This document shows positions 26,041 to 41,000 of a stretch of DNA of 64,000 nucleotides, piece by piece (the first letter of the stretch is position 1; every line of letters begins with the position of its first letter). Below the pieces are notes generated by a model, which had not been told where the DNA came from, ran no database searches, and saw nothing but the letters and a program-made list of their open reading frames with translations. The position numbers were made by a program, and so were the translations under genes. The stretch comes from Rhyzopertha dominica (taxonomy: Eukaryota > Arthropoda > Insecta > Coleoptera > Bostrichidae): NCBI GenBank assembly GCA_025024175.1, contig QCXZ01000137.1:80414680-80478679 (forward strand), written 5' to 3'.

Positions 26041-29000
26041 CTGGAAGACGATTTAGTTGTTTATGATTTGAGAATGGATACATCTAGTAGAAATATTTAA
26101 GCTCTTTATTACGACTCCATAAAAGTAGATTTGAACGATATCTGTGAAGATGGGCGGTACTCAATCTTAACATATTAACATTTAGTGATAACACCGTACA
26201 AACCAGAAGAAGCTGCAAAAATCGCAGCAAATAGTTGGGGTCTAACTGTCTAAGTTATGTGATACAAATGACAATTTTTACAGCAAATGACTGGTGGTGA
26301 AGTTATTACTTCATTTTATGTTTACTTATTCCTTAAATTTCAATGTATCTGTTGAAAGTTTTCAATTCAATTACGGTCCTGTAATGCGTACGACAACCGC
26401 TTGTGAGGCAAATATTTTTACAGTGGTTAAATAGACCATTAAGTTATATACTATTGGTCCCACAATAGTTATTATACACCTCAAGAAAACAAATTTGAAA
26501 AAGTTTAACAAATACAGTTTTTTCTAAACGCAATACAAATCTGTACACAGCCAGTGATACGGAAAATTTATCCAACTTGGCGAGAAGTGCAAAAATCCCT
26601 CGCATCCGAGTTGAAGATTTTAACTCACAATACTAGTGAATCAAAGCTAAACTTACACTTGATTCCCCTGATCCAACATAGAGCGACAAAAAAGCTTAGA
26701 AAATAAACGGCGCCTTAAGCTTTTGATATGACTGATCTAATATTGTTATAATTACTAATCCTCCATTTTAATGGTTTGATAAAATGTTTTACTGTCTTTA
26801 AAAATTAGGCTTATAGTCGATTCTAAGACATACTGTTCTGTGATAGTCTCCACACTTCGTTTGGAGTGCCCCAGGGATCGATACTTCAAGCTGTTTCTTA
26901 CTGCTTCCACTCTTGTTCAAGATTGCAAAATCGAAAAAACATAATACGTCCCTAGCGAAACAATGTTTTGACATGTTATATTTATATTACAACAGGCAAA
27001 TTCCTAGTTTCCAATTAAAGACACGGTTTAGTATTGCGGTCGACTTCTCTTCTGAACGCTGCAATAGCCTTGTAAATGAAGGCGCTGTCCATCTGTTATT
27101 TTGTTTGAAAAAAAAAGGCAGGGAAATTTTCTTCTGCAGATCATTAGAAAAAAGTTAATTACGACCTTTTCTGCAGGTTGCACGCCCATCATTAATACAA
27201 GGGAAGATAATTAATTACAGTACCTTGACATGGAAAGACACAAAACATGAAAATAGTTATATGTTGATTTTTCGATGCATTTGGTCCAACGATGTTCCAA
27301 TGCTCTGATTCCTCTAGAAAAGAATTCTCGTGGTTGGTCCTCTAACCAGTCGTTTACTGCTGTCATCAATTGATAATCATCGTCATATCTGATCCCACCT
27401 AGATAATCTTTCAATTTCGGAAATAAGAAGTAATCGCTAGGAGCTAGGTCTGGTGAACACGCAGGGTGTTTGTGCAATTCAAATCCTCCATCGTGAATAG
27501 CATTCATTGCAATATGGCTTTTGTGTACAGGAGCGTTGTCCTGATGGAACAAAATTCCTCAATTTTCCCCGTCTTTTTTCTTTGATGCGTTCGCGCAATT
27601 TTGAAATCAAGTTGGCATAGTAAAAACCTGTTATTGTGTGTCCAGGGGACACTGTATCAGGGACCGTAAATAATGATCTCCCCTCGTTAACACCATTTTT
27701 TACTCATTGAATGGCATATTACCAGCATTTTATTAGCTCAATTACAAGCGAAAAAGACACCTCTTTTCCTTGTGGCAGCCCAGACAGTAAACTAGCTTTC
27801 TAAGGGGTATATTATTTAATTAATATAGGAGTGCCGACAAAGCAATGCATCAAATACAAACTAAGGGTTATTTAAGCAAAAACGCTGAAGCAGTTAACTT
27901 TAGATTTAAAAAAAGCTTCATTTTGAGACAACTGGAACAGAACAGTATGTGGATAAATATGAAGTTGATAAATAAAAAAATGCTTACATCATCAAATGAC
28001 TTTGGTCTCCACATTTAACAAATTATGAAGGTCTAGAATTCAAAAAACCTTTACGCACCCATATGTTCAAATTGCAGTCCATTTAAAACTTGACTTTCTA
28101 AATAACCACCGAAAAAATCTAAAGGAGTCAAAACTGGCGATCAGGATGGGTACTCTACAATTCCCTTGTGACCTCTTTAAAAATTCCAGGACATGATGTA
28201 TATACCGCTAAATGTCTTCTTTAGGAATATCATTGTTCCGATGAAAATAAATACTAACTTTTTAACTAAAAAGTATTTAGCTTTTGAAATAAATAATTAA
28301 TTAGATAAGTACCTAATCTGATAAACAAATGTTTCAACTTATGTTGAGTTATTTACCACCCTTAGGCCAAAATCTGAGTACGTCCATGGAACTAATACTT
28401 AATACATGTTAAGAAAGGACTTTGCTTTTATACTCACAGTCTAAATCGTGTAGAAGCTGCACAGCCGTCAGTATTTTAGCCCTGTGTTCCGAGTTGATAA
28501 TCCCCAAATAGTCCAGATCAGAAGGCTCGATCTCCTTGAACAACTCCAGATCTTCGTAACCGTTTAGGACAAAGACGGAAATGTGCTCTGGAAGGTTAAT
28601 CTTCTGCAGCAGTTCCTCAACAGAGGCGGGCTTCCCCTTGATGTTTCGGTGCCACCTCATCTCCCTCCTGGGCTTCACCCTCCTCTCCGACAGCAGCTCC
28701 ACATTGATGAACTTAAAAGTGCCCTTCCTCCCGTGACACATGCCCCGCCACTGGCCACTAGCGTTCATCGATAAAATGTCTATTATATCACCTTTCTGTA
28801 ACGTCAACGTCAGAACTAATTTCAACATTAAAAATTGTGCGTCAGGATCCTATACCTTAAATTTTAAAGCTTCTTTGTCGTAGGGACTCGGGGTGTAGTC
28901 CACTAGGGCCCGAGCTTTGCCTATCACTTGCGTGTCAGTCGGACTGGGGTCTGCATCTTCTGTTGAAACGGAACTGTGGTTGCTGCCAGCCCGAACCAAA

Positions 29001-32000
29001 GCCTGTGTACCTAGAAAGTGAAAGGTGCCATTTGTGCTTTTGAGAGGCTATATTAAACAGGTACTAGAAATAATAAAGGTAATAAAATGTAAAGGGTGCC
29101 TCTAAACTAAAATATAANGATCTACCTGAGTCAAAAAGTGGATGATTTCGCAGATACAAAGTCAAAAGTTCAATTTACTTTAAGTTTCTCATAAATATTT
29201 TTTAATAACTGGTTTATTGTCGCCATNTTAGCTGTCCCTAAAAACTAAANAATTCCCATGAGACTAAGGTAACCTATTATCAGCATGAGTTTGAGATCAG
29301 GGTATGGGTAGGAATCATAGAAACTCTCATAATTGGTCCTGTCCACGACTTAATGACAAAAATCATTTGGAACCACTGCAAATAGAATTATCAAACTTAT
29401 TAGACCTCCAGCCCTTGAAACATCGAAGGAAAATGTGGTGCTCATTCCCACTTTATGTTAAAGATAGATGTATATAGAGGAAATATGCACTCGGAAAAGG
29501 TCCACCTTGATCCCCTGACATCATGCCGCTCAATTTTTGATGGCAAACTTTGAAAACACTTGTATAGTCTAGGCTATATATATCCCTGGAAAAGTAGTCT
29601 GGGAAAGTATGAAGAAAAGAGGTATAAATTACAAGCTCAGGAAAAGCATAGAGAGTTTATACACTAACACAAAAAATGTATCAGAACAAGTAACATGAAA
29701 TCATGGCATTTCCAGGTAGTGTATGGATTAAGGTATAGAAATACGAATGAATGCTTTGATCGCCCATAATATGAGATAACATGTTTTCAGAAAGATCGCT
29801 GTCGCTTTAAAACCTGACACAGTCAAAATTTTCTTTGAACTTGAAAAAGATTACAGGCGTAATCGAAACATCAGATTAATAACTTTTTGTCAGTATTTTC
29901 AAGAGACCGCGGTCTTTCAAAAAAAAAGGTGGTAAAGCTAGCAGAATGAGCATTTGCAGATGATCTGATGATCAATAAAATGTAGAGTTGTGGAAGAACG
30001 AACTAACAAAACTTAAAATGTTAATAAATCAAGCAAGACTAAAATGATCACAGGAAAGGAGGACAAAAAGGTATACATGAGCAACAAATAGAACAGGTTA
30101 AAAGTTTTAAGTACCTAGGAGTTACAATACTAAGCAATGAAAGTATGGATGAAGAAATAAATGAAAGAATCACTCATGCAATAAAGGTGTACCATCCACT
30201 AAATAGAACGTTAATAAGTAAAAAGGAAATAAGTGAGAAGACAAAAATGACGGTATACAAGACCATTTATAGACCAATATTGACATACGGTAGTGAAAGT
30301 TGGGTATAAAGTGATAGACTTTTAAGTAGAAATACTTAAGATGTGTTAAAGGGGTGACTAAAATGGAAAGAATAAGAAACGACAGAATCAGAGAACTGGA
30401 AGTAGAGTCGATTAAACAAACTATGAAAGAACATAAACTAAAGTGGTTCGGGCACCTGGTGATAATGAATAAGGAAATGCGAGCAAAACTAGTATGGAAG
30501 GCAAAAGTACAGGGATAAAAAAGAAGAGGGGGACCGCAGAAGACATGAAACATGACAGTGGCCGAGGCGGAAAAGAAGAGCAACCTCATCTGGGACGAAA
30601 CTAGCAAAGGACAAGACTAAGTGGAAGAAAACAGTGCAAAAAACAGTAAAGGAGTGAGAGACACTGCTTACTTTTACACCCAATGTTCAATTATTACAAG
30701 AGACCTCGCCATACAGGAGATGATTTTTTTTAAATACAGATATCTCAAAATAAAACCTGTAGATTGCGATTTACTTCCACATTGACAGTGAACTCTTTTC
30801 TGTGCTACGCAGTGCCCTAATTACAATTATAAGCCTCTCATCTCCTTATCCCAATAAATCAAAATAAATACTTTTTCTCCAAGCTACTGAACATTCTTCT
30901 AAAACACGTCTATTTAAAATTATGTCACTTACTGGATCCAGATCCGCTAGGCAAACTTTCAACAGAACTGGCTGAGCAATGGAAGACTTGTTCTGCTCTC
31001 CTCTGCTGTTCAGCAGCTGAATCACTTCGTAATCTAGAAATTTTCTTCTGTACATCATCCCTTAGGCCCCTTACTCTACCGACTAACCCTGATACTCCAG
31101 CACCTCTTGATTCACCGCTCTGTAAAACATACAAGCAATTACCTACATAGACTGTTTTTTCTTCCAACATATGATGTGTTATACAAATAATATCCCTTTA
31201 CACAAAGAATTATTTTATTTTTAAAAGTTGAGCAAAGCCTTCTACAAAATCTCCAAAACAATAGAAGCAATTTAATAACGGATTATAGGTCTCCCACAGT
31301 GACGGCTGGATAATGCCGTTGAATTGCCACTAGATGGCATGATGTTATCCATATCCATAAAGCCATTTTGTTTCCAACGATTTGATAGAGAAATGAGAAA
31401 GACTTTGTCCAGCTTTTAATAACAAAATATGTTTTTATGTAAACGTGTCTTATTTTTATATCCCCTCAGAGCCCAGAATTCTCTACGTTTAACCTCGTTG
31501 TTATAAAATACAGTTCAGATAATATGTAGGTAACTTACAACATGGACCGTTGCCACCTGCTGAGAACAGTTGAAATCATCCTGATCCTCGTAGTCTGAAC
31601 TGTGACTGGGTGAAAGCCCATCTTCGCTTCTGGTGTAGTTGTTTGTTTTCCGAAAATGCCTAATTTTACCCTCGTAGTGGGTGAAGTACTGTGGGGACAC
31701 TAACTGTGAAGGATCCTGCTGTTCAGAGCGGCTTGTGTCCACTGATAATGTAGAAAGCCTAGAACTGACACTCTGTACGTCTGAGCCTGCATAATCACCA
31801 CTCTCTCGTTCCCTTGATAGTCTGAAACAAAAATGCTTGTCAACTACGATTAAAATTATTCTAAACACAGATAACACTCGATGAAAAAAAGTTCAAATAA
31901 ACATTGTCGAAAAACGCTTATAAGGGAGATACGTTCCTGCAAAGNGTGCATCCTGAAGATGGTCTTTCTTCATTATTCTCGAAACGGGTCACACTGAAAT

Positions 32001-35000
32001 TATGAAACTCGGTACGCCGCATCATAAGTATTTTCTTTTCATATGAATCATAGATTTAAAAAAATGTGATTTCAAAACGGAATAAATAACCGTCTAAAAC
32101 ATTTAAGCCTTACGGGTGGTGAATAATTTCGAAAAAGTCATATTCAAACCAAATAGTAGTCTAGTCAATTGCATTCAGTTTTGGGCACGCTATGTGGACG
32201 ACATATTTTGTATTTGGAAAGGTACAGACAGAAACCTGGATCAATTTTTGAATTACTTAAACAGTATTCATGAAAAAATACAATTACTATAGAAAAAGAA
32301 AACAACACCATAAACTTTTTAGACCTTACCATAACAAAGAATTCAGAAAAACTAAATTTTAGCATTTATAGAAAACCAACCACTACCGATACATTAATTC
32401 ATGCTGAATCTAAACAATCAGTAAGTATAAAATTGTCACCTTTTCATAGTTTAATTCACAGACTACTACAGGTTCCACTAAGTACAGCAGATTTTGAAAA
32501 GGAATCACACATTATTAAACAACTGGCAATAAGAAATGGGTACGAACCAAAAATGATTGAAAAGATGATCAGTATTAAGCAATCAAAACTAATAATGTCA
32601 CAATTTTACCATTCACAAAGCTCAACTGAAGTTAAAATATGGCAGTCAATAAATTACATAGGCAATGTTAGTGAAAAAATGTCAAGATACCTCTCCAATG
32701 ACAATAGAAAGTTTATTCCCGTGAATAGAAGCAACTTAGGAGCATTGTTAGTAAACAATAAAGATAAGACGGACAACGGTAACAAAAGTGGTGTATACGA
32801 AATTAATTGTGAAGAATGTAATATTAGGGTCGTAGTTTTAAGGAAAGAATTAAAGAACATAAAAAATCTATATTAAATAATAGGAACTTAACTGGCTTTT
32901 CAAAACATTGTGTAACTCTCAATGCTACATTTGACGAAAAAAGATTTAAAATATTACATAACGTTCAAAACGGTATCAGGTTAGGATTATTGGAACAGCT
33001 ACACATAAACAGAACACTTAAAAACCCCCACAAAAATATCTGTAACGATCAAGTGGAATTCCCTAGTTTGTTTATCAACGCTGCCATAAATGTCACCCGC
33101 TCGTAGGTATAGAGGCTCGTGGGATCTGCATCTAACTTTAAGCAACAGTTTCGTTTTGTAAACTCTTTGAGAAAGGCCTAATAAGCCGAAACATGTAAGA
33201 GGTTAAACTCAATAAAATCTGAAACATTACCAAGTGTTATAATTATTATATTATTTAAGATTCTGTTCGACCGATTTTTCTGAAATTGTGTATCGGCCTA
33301 TGGGTAATTGAAGTGCATTTCCTGGATTTTTTCAACTCCGTGTCAGCTCTCGTTTCCGAGATATGGACGCAAGTAGCTTTTTTTTACAATGGGGAAGGCA
33401 CACCATTGAAAAGGAAGATCGTAAACCTATTAAAACATTGCAACGTTTTGACGAAATCGGCGGTGTTAAAAATCGTCATAAACCAGGACGTCCAAAGGTT
33501 GCTACGAGTAAGGAAAGTAGCTTGAGTGTCCTATTAGATGTGCAAGAGAATACCAAGTGTTCCGAACAAGAGCGTGCTCTCACTCAGCATATTAGTAGAA
33601 GAATTAAAATTAAGCTGATGAAGCGATTTTTTGCCTCAATGGTAATATGAATAGACATAATTGCAGATATTGTTCGGACACAAATCCACAATAGATGGAA
33701 CAAGTCCACACACAACACCCTCAGAAAGTGAATGTCTGGTGTTGTATTATCGCTGACCACATTATTGGGCCTTTTTTCATCTATTGAAATTTGAATGCGG
33801 TCAAGTATTTACAGCTCCTGCGCGAACACATTATACCAGAACTTATTCGCCTGTTTTCTAATCGTGAAAATGTCGCGCGTCCTTCTGAACAGATATAGTT
33901 CCATGAAGATGGTGCACCGCCCCATTTTGCAGTCAACATTCGTGGATATTTGAATGCGATATTTTCAAACAGATGAATTGGTAGGCGCGGAGCGATAGAA
34001 TGCCTAGCACGTTCGATTGATCTGACACCGCTTGATTTTTTTCCTGTGGGGGTATCTGAAAAATCGTATTTATGCTGATCGGCCACATAATGCAGAAGAT
34101 TTAAAAAGACGAATCAGGCCAGAAATTCACAACTTACCTCCAAATATGCTACAAAGAACATTAGAAAACTATCACTCAAAGCTGCATTGCTGCCAGGAAG
34201 TAAGTGGGGAACATTATGAGCATCTTCTGTAATGTAAATCTGAAAAATACAGCATTTTATCACGACATTATGTTTTTCTTTTGTACTTTTAGGATACCTG
34301 ATTCACAAAAAATTGATTGAACTAGACGAAAATCATCACCAGTTAAGGCAAAATGCTAATACCTGGCTGTTTTGTTTATTTTAGCGATAAAGAAAATTGT
34401 TTTCATTCTTTTTGTTCTTTGTCAGGCTCAATTATTGTATTTACACTTTCCTCAACTTAGAAGCAATAAATTGTACAAGTGTGATACATTTTTGAAATCA
34501 GGAAAAAACTATCCTTTTCAATTATGTGCCTTCCCATTAAAAAAATACAACTTGCGCCCATGACTTGAAGACTTGCATTTTAATTAGCAGTAGGCCCATG
34601 CACAATTTCAGAAAGAATCGGTTGAAGAGAACCTGAAATATTCTGCTGGTTCCATAATTTGTAGCGACTCTGTATACATATACATATATTAAGCTGCAAA
34701 ATCTTGGGGGAATTCGTCCTGGTGGTAAAGATTAATGGATACTCTTTATTTTGGCCCACCTTTCAATTGCTTTATTACAATCTTCTTCAGGGCTTACCAA
34801 TAAAGCAATTGAAAGCTGGGCTAAAATAAAGAGTATCCATTAATCTTTACCACCAGGTCGAATTTTCCAAGATATTTCAGCTTAATATTGACAAGTAAAC
34901 GACTGCAAACAATTTCATTCAGCATATACATATTTTCACGTGTAAACACATCCTAGAAGTACCTAGAAGTAGCGGCCCCTATTTTATTAGTGTCACCCTG

Positions 35001-38000
35001 TATAGTAACTAACGTATTATGTGTTACTAAGCTATTGTGAAGTTGCTGTAATGTTATGATGTTAATGATTACCAATAAATTTATAACTTAAAGGAACCTC
35101 AATTTTCAATGATACGATAAAATAAATAATTACAATGCTATTCTAATTAAACAACAGGATTTATAGACACAGCGTTTTTTTAATCGCGAAGCTATCAAAA
35201 ACTCTCCGAGAACTTCACAAATCAATTCTTCCCTGTACTTCTCCAAACTCACCTAGAATGCGTCAAAGGAATTATGGTCGGCGGATATCCGGCCTGGGGC
35301 AGTATAAGGCCCCTCCTCGGCGTCCCCCTGGGCGTCGTCGCGTTCGGCGTCGCGTCCCTGGGCAGCGTGATGTCCCCTGCGCTCCGCAGCGATATCACCC
35401 CTTCACCCCTGGGCTCCTGTCGCAGGTTCAGGGTGAAGCAGACCCTGCCGTTCTGGNTGGTGGCCGTCGGGCCCGGACTGCTGCCCATGAGGANGTCCTC
35501 CGGGTCGCTCTCGTAGGGCGGCTCGTCGTACCAGTGGCCGGCCCTGTCGTGGCCGTGGGCGCCAGGCGCCAGCATGCGGGCGTCTTCGTCGTACATGTAG
35601 GTGTCGTCTACAAAAAATAAATATCCTCCAGAAATCGTGTTGTGTCCAAAGAAGGTGACGTCGTTTATTGCAGTTTTTGCATGTAACTTATTTAGCAAGG
35701 GTGTTAGATCTTTTATGTAAGAAAATAATGTTTTTTAATAAAAATAATAGGCGATATCTAACTAAAGGTTGTCCTTGGATACCCTCTAGTTACTTAATTT
35801 AATACGTACTACTAATGTTTCTACTTTAGCCGTAAAAAAATGTCAGCTTACCTCCAGAAAGTGGTCCTCTTACACCTTCCTTTCCAAATTGCAACAGGCC
35901 TTGTTTGATATCACGCAGAATCTGTAATAAGAAATTTAGATGTCAATTGAAACGGTATAATACATACTTTTGTTACTTCTTAATTGTTAATTTATTACTG
36001 GTTATATTTACTGGATTTATTATGCACCAATTCGCTTATAATTTAAAAGGCTGCAAAATCAGATAAAATAGATAGGTTTATGTGTTATAGATGTTGCAAG
36101 TTGAAAGGGGATACTACAACCAAATGATTGAATAACTGCTTCAATGGGGTCGTCCCGCACATTAAAATTTGATAGTTTTAACCTATACCTTTTATTGCTT
36201 ACATCATGAATACTATATTGCTTTCAGATTAATTCAACTCGTAACAAACGGCGCTAGAAAAAATTACCCTGTTTCAAACATTTTCTTAAATCCGCCAACA
36301 ACTACGCAAAAGGTTCCTAATTTCCGACATGCGCACTGTTACAGCTCCCTAGGTAACAAGGTGCTCACTGTTGTCAGTTTTATAAATAGCCAGAGAAATA
36401 CAAATAATGCAATGGGAGTGAGAGAGAGAGAGAGAGAGAAAGAGGGGCGAAGGTATAAGTATAACCGTCAACGTCAATATTATAATGTAAACATAGGAAT
36501 AACCTGTAACTGTTCATCAGCAGTAGTATTCTTACAATACGGAACAGAACACTTCTTAACGTAAGCCATTCTGACATTAAAAAAAACAGATTAGCCAAAT
36601 ACTTCGACAACATCTTGCTCCACCACTTAATCTGACAAAAAAACTCGAAAGTTTGACCAAACTATGTATGTAAACAAAAACGCATGGCTAGAGTTGTTAG
36701 GGTTATTCGATGTTATCAGCGGTACTTTACCGTCTTCTTCCTAACGACGGCCAGAGATCGTCCTGACAGTTTCAAAATTTATCATGTCGTTGTCATACGA
36801 AAGTATACAAACTAAACATTATCAAGCTTCAAGCGTCATTAATTCCTCATAATAAAAACATTAGTTCTAAAGCAGGTTAGATGGTTAAAGTGCTTTTGTA
36901 TTTCAGCAAAAGGCCAGTGAATGCGCTTATTATATTGAACTGTTCATTATAGAATAAACTGACTGAAGGATGTTTTAAGTTATTTTCACAAATACGCCTT
37001 AAGTTGACATAGGTAACAATGTCACAATGCCAGTTTAAGGGTAAACAAATATTACTTGCAATGCCGCTAGAGCACTGGCTATTATTGGTGTTTCTCGCTT
37101 TCGTTAGCATGCGAACCTTTTACGTCATCTCCGTGGCGGAATATCGAGGCATTTGAAACGGATATTGAAAAATTGTGGGACCACCCCATTAAAAGTCAGA
37201 TATAATTAGGTGCTCTACCATAATGTAAAAGTCTAAGTACACACTTCAGTAACCTACCCCACCTATCAAAAATTTCGACTTAAAATACTCTTGTTTTCAT
37301 TTAATATAGCTTGTAAAATCAGGACGTATCTATTATAAAACTGAATAATTCTTTTTGTTTAACTGTACGGAAAATCTATACATCTGTGAAAATACGATAT
37401 AAGCGATGAAACATACCAGTTTGATTCAAAATCGAATACGTGTTTTACTGATTTGATGTTGTATAATTATTATTGTTCCGGGTTATTATGTTAAAACTGA
37501 TGTTATTTTGGGACGCAAATGAAGATGCCTTAAATTAATAAGAAATAGATACGAGATACAACCAGAAATGAAATCTAAATTGATATCATTCTAATATGAC
37601 TGCCTAAGTTTAATTAGAAAAATCCCAAAAAAGGAAGTATTACTGTGTTTGACAATGACAGTTACCACTCTGTTCTAGTTGATAAAGTTCAAAACAACAG
37701 CGAAGTTCAAGAATTCTAAATTAAAGAAGAGTTATATTTTGAAGACCATTACAAAAAGTTGTTCGCACAAAATCGTATGAGAACAAATACAAAATCGATC
37801 AGATTGCGTACGATTCAATTGTCCTGCGCTTATCTCCTATCGAATTTATATGGGGTCAATTCAAGGATAAATTAAGGACAAGATACACTGGGGGAAATTT
37901 AGCAATGAAACAATGTCACTGATTCTAGAAACATTTGATTTAATAACTGCGGTCGCTTGGAAGAAATCTAAACTGCACGTAATAAAGATATAAGATGAAT

Positions 38001-41000
38001 ATCGAAAAAATATTGTTAAAGACCTAAAGGACTCAAGTTTTCAACTACAGCAAGCACCACTTCCTAATTAGATAACTCAAGGCTTTTCAATAGTTTTCCC
38101 ATCAAGTCCGCTAACTGTAGTTCCCGTGCAAACTCACTTTACAGAATATTAACAAAAGCAGTTTACCCCGGCAACGAGTTCGTCCTTCCTGCGGGGCCCA
38201 ATCAGGCTTAATTTATTTCGTGGCTCGTCTTAATTAAAAACCGCCATCGGAATTTCGATGGCGATGTACCGACCCGCTTTTGTCGAAGGACAATGCCGAA
38301 TCTTTATTTAAAAGCCAATCGCGTCGACAAAATCTAATTTGTGTTCGAAAAAATTCCGCTCCGAACTTCGGCCAATCGTGTTGTTTCGATTAATCAACAA
38401 GAGAGTTCGCTGTAAATAGATGAAGGAGGGAACGCCAGCATTTGCAAAGTAAATAAAGATACTGAGTGCAAAGTTTACGTTATTTGTTCACGATGAATGG
38501 AACACAATAAAACTAAAAAATTTAGGAAAATTTCAGAGTTGCAAGTTTTGGCGTAAATTTCCGAGGCCCTAAGATGATTAATAACAAGAAAAACACAAGT
38601 TAATAATAATAATCCCACAATGATACAAGAGTTGCGGCAGAATAAGCGGCATACACAGAAGTAACATTTTTTACTCAAAAGAAAAGCTTGATTTAAGTAA
38701 ATTTGTCAAATAATTATTCATATGATCAGGATTATTCAGATGTGAGGGTATTTCAGCATTATTATTGTAATGTTTAATAAAAAATATAAATATCACTAAC
38801 TTGCAGGCTGACCAGGGCATTAAAAAATGACGTTCTATAAAAAAGGTTAAAATCACGAATTTGATTAATTTTAGTTTTAACTTTTATAGTTTACAATTCT
38901 AATTCTATAAAGATAAGTTTGTGTCCTGAAATAATATCAACAGAAAGAGTACCAGACGAGGATACATTTTCAGTTGTCGTTTATAAAAATTTGATCAATA
39001 ATTGAACATGAACGGCTGGCAATTCACTTCTTGCGATCACGCAGTGCAGTTATTCAAATCAAGCAATGATGTCGAGCCTAAACAGAGCTAGGTAAAAAAA
39101 GTTCACTTACTGATACTGATCGAAGGGCGTTGAAACGAATAATTAAACAGAACAGGAGGGCAAACTACGGTCAACTAAGCACACTTTGGAGTGATGCTGT
39201 AGGAAGACATGTTTCAAGATCCACCTGTCACCGGGAAGCACAAAGATTGGGTTTTGGAATTTACAAGGCAAAATCTTTTGTTTTTAACTTTTGAAATGTT
39301 CTCAACAAAGATGTGTTTTTATTGTCTAGGCCAAGGAAAAGCCACTGTTATCAACACAACAAAAGAAGAATCGGTTGAAGTGGGCAAAATAACATAGAAC
39401 AATGGAATACGCTATATTAGTGCTGACGTAATAACGGCCATTTTTCTACGGTACGTCAAACCGAGTTGTCATAACGTGCATAACGGACCTCAGTGTTAGG
39501 TGCAATTTTGTGACTTTAAAAGCATATTTAGAAGTGTTACTGTGCTTATTTGAGTAGCTTACACTCCATCGTTTTGCTTCACAAGTATTACAAACCGAAA
39601 TTATTATTTGATCCTGGATCAAAACAAACCAAGTTGTCATAACGTGCATAAGGGAGTTCAGTATTTGGTGCAATTTTTATCGTTAAAAGAATATTTTTAA
39701 GTGTTACTGTGTATGATTGAGTAGCTAACACTCATTCGCTTTACTTAGCAAGTATTACAAACGTCAATTACATTTAGTTACAATGTAGGTATTGCTTAAA
39801 AAGCTTAACCTGCAATAAGTCCGTGTGTAGAGCATTACTATTACATGTTGTACCAGAAGATGGTAACGTCCTAGGTCCCTGGATGTTCTTGTTATAATGA
39901 GAGAGAAACGTATAAACTTTAAGCACTTATTTTAGATTGTCTTTCAACAATAGATTGCAATTTAATGTAATTTCGGTTTGTAATACTTAATGAATAATAC
40001 AAAGGTATGTAAACCACTCAAACATACACAGTAACACTTCAAAATATTGTATTATACTATAATTTTGCCCTGAACGTTGAGTGTTACTGTGTATTTTTAG
40101 TGGTTTACGTTCCTTAGTATAATTTAGTATTTCAAACCAAAATTACATTTAGTTGCAATCTATTGTCTAAAAACAACCTAAAAGAAGTGCTGTAAATATT
40201 ACACTTTATTTCTCATTATAACGGGAACATCCAGGGACCCAACCCATTACTATTTTCTGGTGAAACTTGTAAATTGTAATGCTCCACACACGTACTTAGT
40301 GTATGTTCAGCTTTTCAACAATACATTTTATCTAAACGTAATTTCGGTTTGTAATACTTGCTAAGTAAAACGAAGTAGTGTAAGCTACTCAAACATACAC
40401 AGTAACACTTCGAAATACTCTTTAACACAAAAAATTACACCAAACGCTGAACTCCCTTACGCACATTATGATAACTAAGTAGGTTGGTTTGGATCCGGGA
40501 TCTTGACGTATCGCAGTAAAATGGTCGACATCTACGTCACACTAATATAGCGTATAGTGTACATTGGAGCGGCGAGTCTAGATTTAAAGTTTGAAGAGAA
40601 AAGTTAAATTTCCAGCATCTATTATGGTGTGCGGATTAATGTCTGCAAGAGGAGTAGGAAAATTACATTTCATTGAGGGCATTGTGAACATCGAAAAATA
40701 TCTTAATAAGTGAATCTACCTACTAGGGACGAGTCATTGACGTCAGGAAATGATTTTGTTTTTTTTTTAACAACAGTATTCCATTTTTAAAATGGGTATT
40801 CAGTAGTCCTGACCTTTCACCTATAGAGTCTTTGGCACATTATGAAAAAACAACTACGCGCAACTCCTGCCAGGTCGATTCCCGAATTAAGGCATAAACT
40901 TTAATTTATATGGGATAAAAAGTAAAGGTGATGTTACTCAATGATAGACTTTGAAGCCAGTTGTTTGTAACTCAGGTTTTCTCATGATTTGCTTCAACTT

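Noticed and set aside
25556..26056. Plus-strand 166-codon ORF
   Set aside because: Antisense shadow of the GC-rich last exon of the SASH1-like gene.
30170..30607. Minus-strand 145-codon ORF
   Set aside because: It is the antisense of a LINE polymerase fragment read on the plus strand.
31945..31995. CUGAAGA followed by CGAAACGG, a possible further hammerhead core
   Set aside because: The bases after CUGAAGA and before GAAA do not pair as stem II.
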